From Qipengyuania algicida (GTDB lineage: Bacteria; Pseudomonadota; Alphaproteobacteria; Sphingomonadales; Sphingomonadaceae): 64,000 nt of DNA. Made by a program: the position numbers and the translations under genes. The stretch covers positions 1 through 64,000 of the forward strand of contig NZ_WTYA01000004.1 in the NCBI RefSeq assembly GCF_009828025.1. Direction: 5' to 3'. Under the pieces are notes generated by a model that had not been told where the DNA came from, did not search any database, and worked only from the letters and a program-made list of their open reading frames with translations. This document shows positions 17,670 through 28,100 of this stretch, piece by piece (the stretch's first letter is position 1; every line of letters begins with the position of its first letter).

Positions 17670-18631
17670 GAGCGTTCCTTGATGAGCTCATGCTTCATCC
17701 GGCTGACTAAATGCGGAACGAAATGGTCCACTGCGCTGGTCGTGATTGGGGGCGTGATCCCTCCAAAATGCTTCGTCTTCACATAGCCTTCACTGATGAG
17801 CTTTCCGCTATCAGCGTCTAGGTCCACATGAGTTGATCTGCCACCAGACTCTGGTTTGAAGCTGATCCTGATTTGCGAATAATCTTTGGACTGAGATTTC
17901 GCGGCAGCACGAATAGTGGAGAGCACTTGACCGGATTTGGGCTTCCGGAGCATCTTGACCTTCATGTATTTCTCTACACCCGAAAAATACTTGCCCTGAC
18001 CCAAGGGCTTGGCGGTGTCCGGCTCGACAAGCGTAATGCTATTGATCGCGCCCTTTTCGAGGTCGGTCTGCAAGGCATAGGATGCATGGCCGTGAAAATC
18101 TAAGTGCGGGACGAACGGAATCTCCCTCTTGGAGCCGCCGGGCATCTTGTACAGGAAATGGTTATCTTCTTGGCAGAGCAGTCGAATGGCTGTGTTTAGA
18201 ACAGACCTTACGCGATGCTCCGGGAAGTTTGGCACCTTCTCGACCAATCCAAGGTAAACATTGTCCCCAGTGGCCTCAGGCGTCAGAGAAATGACGATGT
18301 GAGCACTATGTCCGCCCCCTTCGTCCTTCTGCTTATTAAAATCTCGCTTAGTTTTGGCCGCATGATTCACATAGCGCGTATTCGGAGCATTCTTGTCGGC
18401 TGATTCCAACAGGATGGTCACCGTGTCGTCGCCATCGTCCTTATCGACCTCCTTGATGATGTAGGTCATATCGCCGTTCTCAAATTCTTTGACGGGAAAG
18501 TCATCATCATCAGCCGCCGCCTTAAGAAGGTCTGCAATCCTTCCCATAGGAGGAAAGGTGGCGTGCTTCGCTCTCCTCTCAATATGGACATCGAAGTAAT
18601 ATACATCACGCGACTGCCGACTGTAGGTCAA
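17666..18631 (-). CDS. hypothetical soluble protein coupled to a membrane partner
   Basis: 321 residues, mixed alpha/beta, without signal peptide or membrane segment. The N-terminus (DVYYFDVHIERR) forms a beta strand and a later stretch reads GGGHSAHIVISLTPEATGDN; the C-terminal half is rich in Lys and beta strands (DYSQIRISFKPESGGRS). I do not recognise a catalytic motif. It is the first gene of a two-gene operon; the second encodes a four-TM protein and overlaps it by 4 nt. Base composition is lower in GC than the core genome. A sensor or nucleic-acid-binding role beside a membrane effector is a guess. Confidence 0.78.
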   Translation of the reverse strand: MTYSRQSRDVYYFDVHIERRAKHATFPPMGRIADLLKAAADDDDFPVKEFENGDMTYIIKEVDKDDGDDTVTILLESADKNAPNTRYVNHAAKTKRDFNKQKDEGGGHSAHIVISLTPEATGDNVYLGLVEKVPNFPEHRVRSVLNTAIRLLCQEDNHFLYKMPGGSKREIPFVPHLDFHGHASYALQTDLEKGAINSITLVEPDTAKPLGQGKYFSGVEKYMKVKMLRKPKSGQVLSTIRAAAKSQSKDYSQIRISFKPESGGRSTHVDLDADSGKLISEGYVKTKHFGGITPPITTSAVDHFVPHLVSRMKHELIKERS

Positions 18632-18890
18632 ATACCGTCCCCCAATTTACTGACGACCTTGTAGGAGTGTGAACGGAGACGAGCAAGCGAGCAGCGACAT
18701 CATTTGAGTAGCGTCATGCCCTCGCGGCCTCGCCCTTTGTTCACGTGGGCTAGACCATTTGCGAACTTGCCAAACGTCGGCTTTGTAGAGGGCGCTACCA
18801 GCGGCGAACGTTCTTAATTGGGGTCGCTAGCCGCCAGTCCACTTCTAGGGGGCTATCTCAATAAGCAGCCGTAGCGATCGCGGCGAACCT

Positions 18891-19829
18891 CTACCGCTTA
18901 TCCGGTCGGGCCTTTGCGTCAGCCTTGAGCTTTTCCAGTCGCTCCGAACACACCTCATGAACCACGCGGCCCAGCCCTTCGACCTGCTCCCCAAGCCATT
19001 CAAGCTCGTCCTTGGTGATGCGGTAATGCTTCGAGTATCGCGCCTTCACATAAGCTTCCTTGAGCTTCTCGAACCTTGTTCGATCGCGCTTAGTCTGGCG
19101 CGGCCAGACATAGGTAAGGCGGGGATCAATCCGCTCGGCTTGGGTTCGCAGAAAGCCGAGGTTGTGAACGTGAGGGGTGTAAAAGGTACAGACGAGCAGG
19201 ACCGTGTGATATAGACGCTCGCATGCTTGGTGCAGATCGAATGCTGCTTTCTTTAGGTCGCCATCGTCAATTGCATGGCCGTATCCACGCATGAAACTTT
19301 GGGCACTCGGCAGCCAATCCTCAAAATACTCCTGCGCCATGGCGAGCGCCTGAGTGGGCGTCTTGGGCTTGGGTGTATGCAGCTCGGTATCGTCGGACTG
19401 GTAAAGCGCGATGCCGTCCTGCTTCACATCCATGAAGAAGTAGCGCCCATGGGCAAGACCATCGTTCACTTCCTGAAGCGTGTGAACGATGAAATTGACC
19501 GGGGTCTTGAGCGTACCGGTGACACCATACTCGCGCATCAGCCGGTCATCGAGCCTGGACCAGTACTTCACCCTGTCGGTCAGCCGCTTGTCGTTGACGA
19601 TGATCAGAAGATCGTAGTCCGACTGATAGCCCTTGGCCGTATGCGGCTCATCCACCCAGGTGCCTCTGGCATAGCTGCCGTAGAGGATCACCTTGAGTAT
19701 CCGTCCGGCCTTCTTCCACTCGTGCCTCGCCAGCGCGAAGGCGTCGTCGAACTCCTCGAAGATCAGCTGCACCACGCGCTCGATCTCGCGTTGCTTTTGC
19801 GGGGGAAGATGATCGAGCTCGGTCTTCAT
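18891..19829 (-). CDS. single-chain MNT nucleotidyltransferase + HEPN protein
   Basis: 312 residues. The N-terminal half is a minimal nucleotidyltransferase of the pol-beta fold: LYGSYARGTW near residue 50 (GS motif) and QSDYDLLII near 70 (D-x-D). The C-terminal half is a HEPN helical bundle (AAFDLHQACERLYHTVLLVC) with KARYSKHYRIT near 265, an R-x3-H variant of the HEPN RNase motif. Where the two domains are separate genes, MNT proteins AMPylate HEPN toxins as antitoxins. Here both are in one chain, which may be self-regulating. It is the last gene of the island before tRNA-Lys. Confidence 0.85.
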   Translation of the reverse strand: MKTELDHLPPQKQREIERVVQLIFEEFDDAFALARHEWKKAGRILKVILYGSYARGTWVDEPHTAKGYQSDYDLLIIVNDKRLTDRVKYWSRLDDRLMREYGVTGTLKTPVNFIVHTLQEVNDGLAHGRYFFMDVKQDGIALYQSDDTELHTPKPKTPTQALAMAQEYFEDWLPSAQSFMRGYGHAIDDGDLKKAAFDLHQACERLYHTVLLVCTFYTPHVHNLGFLRTQAERIDPRLTYVWPRQTKRDRTRFEKLKEAYVKARYSKHYRITKDELEWLGEQVEGLGRVVHEVCSERLEKLKADAKARPDKR

Positions 19830-20246
19830 CGCTTATGTCCTAGCAAGCCATTGGGCGAGTTGCACCACTGCAATCCAAATCAACCAGAATGAAATTGGAC
19901 CTCAACCCATTCACAACGGCACCAAGACTCAGTCTCGCTGAAAACCCAGTCAATACCAATAAATGGGGAGGGGGTCGCAACAACGCCCGACCAAGCCAAA
20001 AACCTTCCTTTATCGGACGAGCGCGGACGCCAGCAAACTGCCGGTCACAAAGCACATTGGGATGTGAGGGATTGCAGCGTCGGAGAACGAAATTACGACA
20101 AGCAGCACCGAGAGTGCGCAGCGCTACGCCAGAGTTTGCGCGGGTTTGACGCTACAGTGCGAAGCCACTTGATTACGTGGCGATTAAACGGGCCTCGACA
20201 CCCGCTCCGCAGGGGTGTAATATCAGCGCTAAGTCTTTGAGAAATT
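19830..20246. other. intergenic between island gene and tRNA-Lys
   Basis: 417 bp without a supported gene. Next to the tRNA 3' end is a short inverted repeat (ACACCC/GGGTGT at about 20,200-20,220) that may act in termination. No second copy of the tRNA 3' end (attachment-site repeat) was seen in the window. Confidence 0.5.
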
Positions 20247-20322
<76 letters not shown>

Positions 20323-20433
20323 ACCTGGCCGGTTACGGCATCCGAGTGATGCGTTGCACTCGACTCGGGAGGCGCCGCATATAGCTATCGCCTCACGAAT
20401 GAAAAGGGGGTCTTTTCGTTTCTTGTGAGATTT

Positions 20434-21549
20434 TCAGCCGCGCAGACCACTGCGCGGAGCCATCCGGTTCCAGCGATCGATCATCATCAGCGTGCCCACG
20501 CAGATCATATTGGTCATCATGGAAGATCCGCCGTGGCTGACGAAGGGAAGGGGGATGCCTACGACCGGTGCGAGACCCATCACCATCATCAGATTGATCG
20601 CCACATAGAAGAAGATCGTCGCCACCATTCCGGCCGCAAGCAATTGCGAGAAGCGGTCCCTCGAACGGCGCGCCACATTCCATCCCCAGCGCAGTATCAG
20701 TGCGAAAACCACCAGCACGAACAACCCGCCAACAAACCCCCATTCTTCCGCCATCGTCGCAAAGGCGAAATCGGTGTGTGGCTCGGGAAGGTAGTTTAAA
20801 TGGCTTTGCGTGCCGTTCCCAAAGCCCTTTCCAAACCATCCGCCTGACCCGATCGCGATCTTCGACTGGGTGATGTGATAACCGTCACCGAGCGGATCCT
20901 TCTCCGGCGTCAGGAAGGTGAAGACGCGTTTTTGCTGGTATGGCTTGAGCACGAAAAAAAACGCTACGGGCGCCATCGCCGCGCCGGCAAGTCCAGCCCC
21001 CACGAACCAGCGCAGCGGCAAGCCTGCCAGAAACATGACTACCGCGCCGCCGAAGCCGATCGCAAGCGCTGTGCCGAGGTCGGGCTGGAGACCCACGAGG
21101 ATCATCGGAACAGCGAGCAGAGTGACCACCGGGATCAACGAGCGCCAACTGGGCACTTCACCGACCGGCAGCGAAGCATAGAAACGAGCGATGACAAGCA
21201 CAATTGCCGGCTTCATCAGTTCGGACGGTTGCAGCTGCATGAAACCGAGATTGAGCCAGCGCTGGCTGCCGCCACCCATCGCACCCACCGCCTCGACGAG
21301 GACCAGAAGCACGAGGACCACGGCATAGGCAGGAAAGGCTATCAGCGCGACGAAATCACGCGGGAAACGCGTCATCACGAAAGCCATGATCAGAAACACG
21401 AAATACTGGACGAGGTGCGGTGCCGCATAGGGCATCCATCCGCCACCACCGGCCGAATAAAGGACGAGCGCACCGAAACAGACAAGCGCCGTCAGCGGAA
21501 TCAGCATCTGCCACGGCTGGCGTGCAATAGAGGTCGGGATGACGCTCAT
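20434..21549 (-). CDS. rodA: peptidoglycan glycosyltransferase RodA
   Basis: A 371-residue SEDS-family membrane protein with about ten transmembrane segments. Motifs are WLNLGFMQLQPSELMKPAIV, QPDLGTA, and near the end VGIPLPFVSHGGSSM. RodA polymerises glycan strands from lipid II in the elongasome together with PBP2. Its ATG overlaps the PBP2 stop by one base (TAATG), so translation is coupled. It is the last gene of the mre operon and ends about 110 bp before tRNA-Lys; only a weak hairpin follows. Confidence 0.97.
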   Translation of the reverse strand: MSVIPTSIARQPWQMLIPLTALVCFGALVLYSAGGGGWMPYAAPHLVQYFVFLIMAFVMTRFPRDFVALIAFPAYAVVLVLLVLVEAVGAMGGGSQRWLNLGFMQLQPSELMKPAIVLVIARFYASLPVGEVPSWRSLIPVVTLLAVPMILVGLQPDLGTALAIGFGGAVVMFLAGLPLRWFVGAGLAGAAMAPVAFFFVLKPYQQKRVFTFLTPEKDPLGDGYHITQSKIAIGSGGWFGKGFGNGTQSHLNYLPEPHTDFAFATMAEEWGFVGGLFVLVVFALILRWGWNVARRSRDRFSQLLAAGMVATIFFYVAINLMMVMGLAPVVGIPLPFVSHGGSSMMTNMICVGTLMMIDRWNRMAPRSGLRG

Positions 21550-23606
21550 TATGTCGTGGTTATAGGGGCGCCGCTCGCGCCAGGCGAGGGCGTAGGCGTC
21601 TCCATCTCTGCGCTACCGGGTTTCATTCCGGCGACGCGGCTTTCGGCGTCCACCCGCGATGAAATGTCAAGATCCGGCGGCGGCGGAGGTGGATCGTCGA
21701 CGCCCTGGTCGCCGATAAAGGTCAGGTAACGCCGCCGCATACGTTCATCGGGTGTACCGCCCCATCCCTGTTCGAGCTTGTGAAGCGTATCGAGCGCCTT
21801 TTCCGGTGCGAACAGGTAAGTCATCACGTCCCGTGCGATCGGTGCCGCAGCGACGGAGCCGAACCCTCCGTGCTCGATCACCACTGCAATCGCATATCTC
21901 GGGTTATCGAAGGGCGCGAAACACACGAACAGTGAGTGATCGCGCGCTGCCCAGTCACTGATGTGGCCGCGCGCGACAAGCTTGCGGACCTGTGCCGTGC
22001 CGGTCTTGCCAGCCATCTGGATTCCGTCGAGGTTGAGGCGGGCGCTTGAAGCGGTCCCCGAACCGTTGACTACCCTGAACATCCCGTCATGGGTCACCTG
22101 GAGCTGTTCCGGCGTAAATGGCAGCGGCGGCCCCACCGGGCGCTTGTTGCCGTAGATAAGCGACGGCAGGAGGTTCTTGCCGGTGGCGATGCGAGATGTC
22201 ATCACGGCAAGCTGAAGCGGGTTTGCGAGGACATAGCCTTGCCCGATGGAGGCGTTCAGTCCGTCGGCGGCGGTCCATTCCTGGTGAAAGCGACGCATTT
22301 TCCAGTCAGGCGTAGGGACGGTGCCGTAGCGCTGCGAGGTTCCGGGCAAATCGAATTCATCGCCCAGTCCCAGAGTGCGGGCCATCGGAGCCAGTACATC
22401 GTATCCGACGCGGTGAACCATGGTCCAGAAATAGGTATTGCAACTCTTCTCGATAGCGGTCCGCATATCGACTGAACCATGGACGGCATCGCAGCGGAAA
22501 TAGCGCCTGCCAAGCTGGTAACCGCCACCGCAATAGACGTGTTCGTCGGGCGAAACGCCATGTTGCTGCAATGCCAGCGTGGCCATCGGCTTGACGGTCG
22601 ATCCGGGTGGATAAAGACCACGCACCGACTTGTTGAGGAGCGGGATATGATCGTCCTCGTTGAGCATTTTCCAGCGCAACCGACCGATGCCCCCGACAAA
22701 GCTATTGGGATCGAATGCGGGCATGGAGACAAGGGCCAGTATTCCCCCGGTCTGGCAATCGATCACCGCGACCGAGCCCGATTCCAGGCCGATACGCCGC
22801 GCCGCAAAATCCTGAAGCGGACCGTCGATTGTCAGTTTGACCGACTGGCCCTGCACATCCTCGCGGGTTTCAAGCTCCTTGACGATCCGCCCGGATGCGG
22901 TGACCTCGACGCGTCTTGCGCCGGGAACGCCGCGCAATTCCTTTTCGAAGGACTTTTCGAGACCATCCTTGCCGATCTTGAAGCCCGGCGTGATCAGCAA
23001 AGGATCGTGGTCCTTTTTGTATTCTTCCGCATTGGCCTGCCCGACATAGCCGATCAGATGCGCGACCGATGGGCCTGTCGGATAATAGCGCGAAAAACCC
23101 CGCTGCGGCACGACTCCGTGTAAATCCGGCAGACGAACGCCCACTGCTGCGAATTGGTCGTAGCTGAGCCCGGATGCGACCTCTACCGGCTGTGCGCCAA
23201 CCGCGTCGGCGACCCGCTGGTGGACATCGGCGATAGTCGTTGCGTCCATTCCAAGGATATTCCCCAGCTTGGTGACTGTCCCTTGCGGATCAGTCATCAA
23301 TTCGGGAACAACATCAACGCGGAAATCTGCGCGATTTGACGCAAGCGGCGCGCCATTGCGGTCCAAGATCCACCCACGCCGCGGCGGGATCAGAGACAGG
23401 TTTACGCGATTGCTCTCGGACTCGAGCGAGTATTTCTTGTTCTCTATGACTGCAAGATAGCCGACGCGCGACGCGAGCAGCGTGCCGATGCCGCCCATGC
23501 CAGCAGCCACCACGAAACTGCGGCGCGAGAAAGACGCTTCCAGTGTTGCCGCGCTCGTGAAGGGCTTGCGGCGATTCTTGCCTAGTTTCACGACAGGGCT
23601 CGCCAT
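21549..23606 (-). CDS. mrdA: penicillin-binding protein 2 (elongasome transpeptidase)
   Basis: 685 residues: one N-terminal membrane helix (about 30-52), the PBP dimerisation domain with IPPRRGWILDRNGAPLASN, and a transpeptidase domain with the three active-site motifs STVK near 336, SCN near 390 and KTGTAQ near 555. It cross-links peptidoglycan synthesised by RodA during side-wall growth. A low-complexity tail of about 65 residues follows the domain and contains six consecutive prolines (DDPPPPPPDLD), longer than in enterobacterial PBP2. It overlaps mreD upstream by 19 nt and rodA downstream by 1 nt. Confidence 0.97.
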   Translation of the reverse strand: MASPVVKLGKNRRKPFTSAATLEASFSRRSFVVAAGMGGIGTLLASRVGYLAVIENKKYSLESESNRVNLSLIPPRRGWILDRNGAPLASNRADFRVDVVPELMTDPQGTVTKLGNILGMDATTIADVHQRVADAVGAQPVEVASGLSYDQFAAVGVRLPDLHGVVPQRGFSRYYPTGPSVAHLIGYVGQANAEEYKKDHDPLLITPGFKIGKDGLEKSFEKELRGVPGARRVEVTASGRIVKELETREDVQGQSVKLTIDGPLQDFAARRIGLESGSVAVIDCQTGGILALVSMPAFDPNSFVGGIGRLRWKMLNEDDHIPLLNKSVRGLYPPGSTVKPMATLALQQHGVSPDEHVYCGGGYQLGRRYFRCDAVHGSVDMRTAIEKSCNTYFWTMVHRVGYDVLAPMARTLGLGDEFDLPGTSQRYGTVPTPDWKMRRFHQEWTAADGLNASIGQGYVLANPLQLAVMTSRIATGKNLLPSLIYGNKRPVGPPLPFTPEQLQVTHDGMFRVVNGSGTASSARLNLDGIQMAGKTGTAQVRKLVARGHISDWAARDHSLFVCFAPFDNPRYAIAVVIEHGGFGSVAAAPIARDVMTYLFAPEKALDTLHKLEQGWGGTPDERMRRRYLTFIGDQGVDDPPPPPPDLDISSRVDAESRVAGMKPGSAEMETPTPSPGASGAPITTT

Positions 23607-24142
23607 CGCCGGAGACGAAAATTATCCAGCCCGGAAACGAGCCGGGCGGCTACGGGAAAGAGAAGTATCGACAGCACGACCTGCGGCCCCAAAGCGACGA
23701 GCGCTGCAACCGAGGGTGGTCCACCCGATAGCAACAGCTGTGCGCCGATATACGCCAGAATTGCTAAACCAGCGGTGAACCAATCCTGCACGAAGGTGCG
23801 CCAGGGAATGCGAGTGTCGAGAACTTCCATCGCCAATAGTGTGACCGACCACAGAAAAATACCACATCCGAACGGCTGCCCGCTGAATAGATCGTCGAAC
23901 AGACCCAGCGCAATCCCTGCCCAGATCGGCAACAGACCGGGGCGCACGAGGCGCCAGGCCAACAGCATCAGATAACCTAGCGGCGGGACAATGGGCAGGG
24001 CGGTCGCGATTGCGAACACGGGCAGCACCGATGCCAACATGATCGACAACCAAGGTATCGCCAGAGCAACAATCGGCGAGTGCTGTCGATTGATACGGCT
24101 CCCGTAAGCATCCTTGCGGGCTTCGGGCGCATAGCGTTCCAC
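23588..24142 (-). CDS. mreD: rod shape-determining protein MreD
   Basis: 184 residues with about five membrane helices and the MreD-type stretch LPIWAGIALGLFDDLFSGQP. It is the inner-membrane scaffold linking MreC to PBP2/RodA. The start is GTG in TAGTG, overlapping the mreC stop by one base. Sequence conservation in this family is low; the call rests equally on topology and on its place between mreC and mrdA. Confidence 0.92.
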   Translation of the reverse strand: MERYAPEARKDAYGSRINRQHSPIVALAIPWLSIMLASVLPVFAIATALPIVPPLGYLMLLAWRLVRPGLLPIWAGIALGLFDDLFSGQPFGCGIFLWSVTLLAMEVLDTRIPWRTFVQDWFTAGLAILAYIGAQLLLSGGPPSVAALVALGPQVVLSILLFPVAARLVSGLDNFRLRRWRALS

Positions 24143-25032
24143 TATTCGCCAACCTTCTGCTCGACCGGAGTCTGCGCCGTCTTCGATGCTTTCGGTTCGA
24201 ATATGGGCATGACTGCTACAAAATCGGTCGCAGCCGGATCGCTTACGATGCGCGCAAGCCCGCCATCCGAGTTCTTTTCGACCACGATGGCGACCGCTTT
24301 GTTGGGCTGATAAAATCCGCCGGCACCGCTGGTGACGAACATGTCGCCGATTTTGAGCGGATTAATCCCGAGATTGATGAGCCGGATGCGCAAGAGCCCA
24401 TCTCCGCGACCATCGGCAAACGCGACAAGTTGATCATAGGACCGGCGCACCGGGACCACGCTTTCGCTGTCTGTCAGGAGCAGCACGCGCGAACTGTCGT
24501 CGCCTACCTCAAGGATACGCCCGATCACACCGCGAGCGCTCACAACCGGCATGCCGATCTCGACGCCCTTGTCCCGTCCTGCACCAAGGTATGCAAAACG
24601 GCGGCTGCTCGATGCGCTCGATCCGACCAGCCTTGCGACGGTTACCGGCTTGATTTGCTGGTCCCGCAAACCCAGCAGCGCCTTCAACGTCTCGTTTTCC
24701 TGTCGCAGAGCAGACGCTTCCTTGAGACGTATACGAGCGATCTCGACTTCCCTCTTGAGCGCCGCGTTCTGCGAGCCTGCGCGGAGGTAGCCTTCGATGC
24801 TCGACATCAGGTTCCTGCTGCTTGCCCTTGCAACCGCGACACCCGACGCAGCCGGTTCGATGCCGTCATGTGCGGTATCGCGCAACCCGGACATGAACGC
24901 AGGATGCCACAGCGACACGCCAAGCAATACCGCGCCGACAAGCGCTCCCACCCCGGCCACGATATAACCGGTGAACTGCGTGTATTGCGCCCTGCGAGAA
25001 TAGCTCGAGCGCCGCTGTGCGTTCGGCGCCAT
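24142..25032 (-). CDS. mreC: rod shape-determining protein MreC
   Basis: 296 residues: an N-terminal cytoplasmic basic stretch, one membrane helix (about 20-43), a coiled-coil region (about 75-115: AALKREVEIARIRLKEASAL) and the two beta-barrel MreC core (SSRRFAYLGAGRDKGVEIGM, VIGRILEVGDDSSRVLLLTD). It bridges cytoplasmic MreB filaments and periplasmic PBP2. The start lies 16 nt after the mreB stop. Confidence 0.96.
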   Translation of the reverse strand: MAPNAQRRSSYSRRAQYTQFTGYIVAGVGALVGAVLLGVSLWHPAFMSGLRDTAHDGIEPAASGVAVARASSRNLMSSIEGYLRAGSQNAALKREVEIARIRLKEASALRQENETLKALLGLRDQQIKPVTVARLVGSSASSSRRFAYLGAGRDKGVEIGMPVVSARGVIGRILEVGDDSSRVLLLTDSESVVPVRRSYDQLVAFADGRGDGLLRIRLINLGINPLKIGDMFVTSGAGGFYQPNKAVAIVVEKNSDGGLARIVSDPAATDFVAVMPIFEPKASKTAQTPVEQKVGE

Positions 25033-25048
25033 GATGGCTCCTCCCCGT

Positions 25049-26278
<1,230 letters not shown>

Positions 26279-26291
26279 TCAAATCAACGCC

Positions 26292-28100
26292 ATGCCGACC
26301 ATTCGCCGCCTGCCTGAAACACTCGTCAACCGCATCGCTGCCGGCGAGGTTGTCGAGCGTCCGGCGGCGGCGCTCAAGGAACTGGTCGAGAATGCCGTCG
26401 ATGCCGGTGCTGGCCGGATTGTGGTGAAGCTGGTCGAAGGCGGACTCGATTCGCTTGAGGTAACAGACGACGGCTGCGGGATGACGCCGCAAGACATGGC
26501 CCTGGCGCTCGAACGCCATGCGACCTCCAAATTGCCCGACGAAGCGATCGAGAAGGTTACGACGCTCGGCTTTCGCGGAGAAGCCTTGCCCTCGATCGCC
26601 AGTGTCGCGCGCTTCACACTCGAAAGCCGCCCGCAAGGCGCTCAAGAGGGGTGGCGAAAGGTAATCGACCACGGCGCACCAGTTGAGGAAGGACCTGCCG
26701 CGCTGCCGGTCGGCACGCGCGTTCGGGTGGAAAATCTGTTTGGACGCATTCCGGCTCGACGCAAGTTCCTGCGCACCGCGCGTAGCGAATATGCGGCCTG
26801 TCTCGATGTGGTGCGCAGGCTGGCCATGGCGCGACCTGATATCGCGTTCACGCTTGAGCATGGCGCCCGGCGAATCCTTGCCTTGCAAGCCAGCGATGCG
26901 TTGCCGGACCGTGTCGCCCAGCTGATCGCGCGCGAGTTGAAGGACAACGCCGTGGAGATCGATATGGAACGCGGCGCGATGCGGCTTACCGGGATCGCCG
27001 GTTTGCCGACCTATAATCGCGGTGTTGCCGACCACCAGTATCTGTTCGTCAACGGTCGCCCGGTGAAGGACCGACTGCTGACGGGGGCGGTGCGCGGAGC
27101 CTATGCCGATATGCTCGCTCGAGATCGCCATGCGGTTTTGGCGCTGTTTCTCGAACTTCCGGCTGAGGAAGTCGATGTCAACGTCCATCCTGCAAAGACC
27201 GAGGTGCGGTTTCGCGATGCGGCGGCAGTGCGAGGATTCATCGTGTCAGGTCTGCGGCAGGCGCTGGCCACGGGCGATCGGCGAAGCGCACAATCCCCGG
27301 ACGCTGCGGCAATGGGTCGCTGGATCAGCGAGCCCGTGCGGGCGGAGCCTGCTGCAGCCCTGCGCTCAATGTTCGAAGGCCGCGACTGGTCTGCACCATC
27401 AGCCCACGTCGCTGAAAATCGCAACGAATGGGCGCCATCGCAAGCTACCGACACGGCCTTTGCTCCACCGAGTGGCCGGGCTGAGGAAGCAGCACCCATG
27501 CCCGAAGATGCCAGCGCTTATCCGCTCGGCATTGCGCGTGGGCAGATCGCTGACACCTATATCGTCGCAGAGGCGGAGGACGGGCTGGTGTTGGTCGACC
27601 AGCATGCCGCCCATGAGCGCCTCGTGCTGGAACGTCTGCGCGCCGCCGGAGCGGGGGAGGCAACCACGCGGAGCCAGGCCTTGTTGATGCCCGAGGTCGT
27701 CGAACTGGAAGAAACCGCCTGTGACCGGCTGGAAGAAGCTGCAGAGGGGCTTGCGCGGCTGGGCCTTGAGATCGAACGCTTTGGCCCATCGGCCATGCTG
27801 GTGCGTGCCGTTCCCCATGCATTGCGCAAGGGCCACCCGGCCAAATTGCTGCGCGATATTGACGACGATCTTGTCACCCATGGCGAAGCGTTACTGCTCG
27901 GGGAAAAGCTCGATCTGGTGCTGGCGACCATGGCCTGTCACGGATCGGTCAGGGCAGGGCGTGTGCTCCGGATCGAAGAAATGAATGCCCTTCTGCGCGA
28001 AATGGAAAGAACACCGCGCTCGGGCCAATGCAACCATGGGCGGCCTACGTGGGTTAAGCTCTCCATGAGTGATGTCGAAAAGCTCTTTGGGAGACATTGA
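26292..28100 (+). CDS. mutL: DNA mismatch repair protein MutL
   Basis: 602 residues from ATG 26292, which gives the conserved IRRLPETLVNRIAAGEVVER; the open frame extends further upstream but that part is not MutL. GHKL ATPase motifs: ENAVDAGA, DDGCGM, GFRGEALPSI. The C-terminal domain has the metal-binding endonuclease motif DQHAAHERLVLE near 436, the CHG motif (MACHGSVRAG) and QCNHGRPTW. It is therefore a nicking MutL, as in bacteria that lack MutH, acting with MutS to remove mismatches. The linker between the domains (about 335-405) is variable. The lipoprotein gene overlaps its stop by one base. Confidence 0.97.
   Translation: MPTIRRLPETLVNRIAAGEVVERPAAALKELVENAVDAGAGRIVVKLVEGGLDSLEVTDDGCGMTPQDMALALERHATSKLPDEAIEKVTTLGFRGEALPSIASVARFTLESRPQGAQEGWRKVIDHGAPVEEGPAALPVGTRVRVENLFGRIPARRKFLRTARSEYAACLDVVRRLAMARPDIAFTLEHGARRILALQASDALPDRVAQLIARELKDNAVEIDMERGAMRLTGIAGLPTYNRGVADHQYLFVNGRPVKDRLLTGAVRGAYADMLARDRHAVLALFLELPAEEVDVNVHPAKTEVRFRDAAAVRGFIVSGLRQALATGDRRSAQSPDAAAMGRWISEPVRAEPAAALRSMFEGRDWSAPSAHVAENRNEWAPSQATDTAFAPPSGRAEEAAPMPEDASAYPLGIARGQIADTYIVAEAEDGLVLVDQHAAHERLVLERLRAAGAGEATTRSQALLMPEVVELEETACDRLEEAAEGLARLGLEIERFGPSAMLVRAVPHALRKGHPAKLLRDIDDDLVTHGEALLLGEKLDLVLATMACHGSVRAGRVLRIEEMNALLREMERTPRSGQCNHGRPTWVKLSMSDVEKLFGRH

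Noticed and set aside
17082-18631. Assignment of the soluble + membrane pair as Kiwa
   Set aside because: Only size and topology match; gene order is reversed and no shared motif was recognised, so the name was not used.
20875-21729. 284-codon plus-strand ORF across rodA/mrdA
   Set aside because: Charged antisense frame of two conserved coupled genes.
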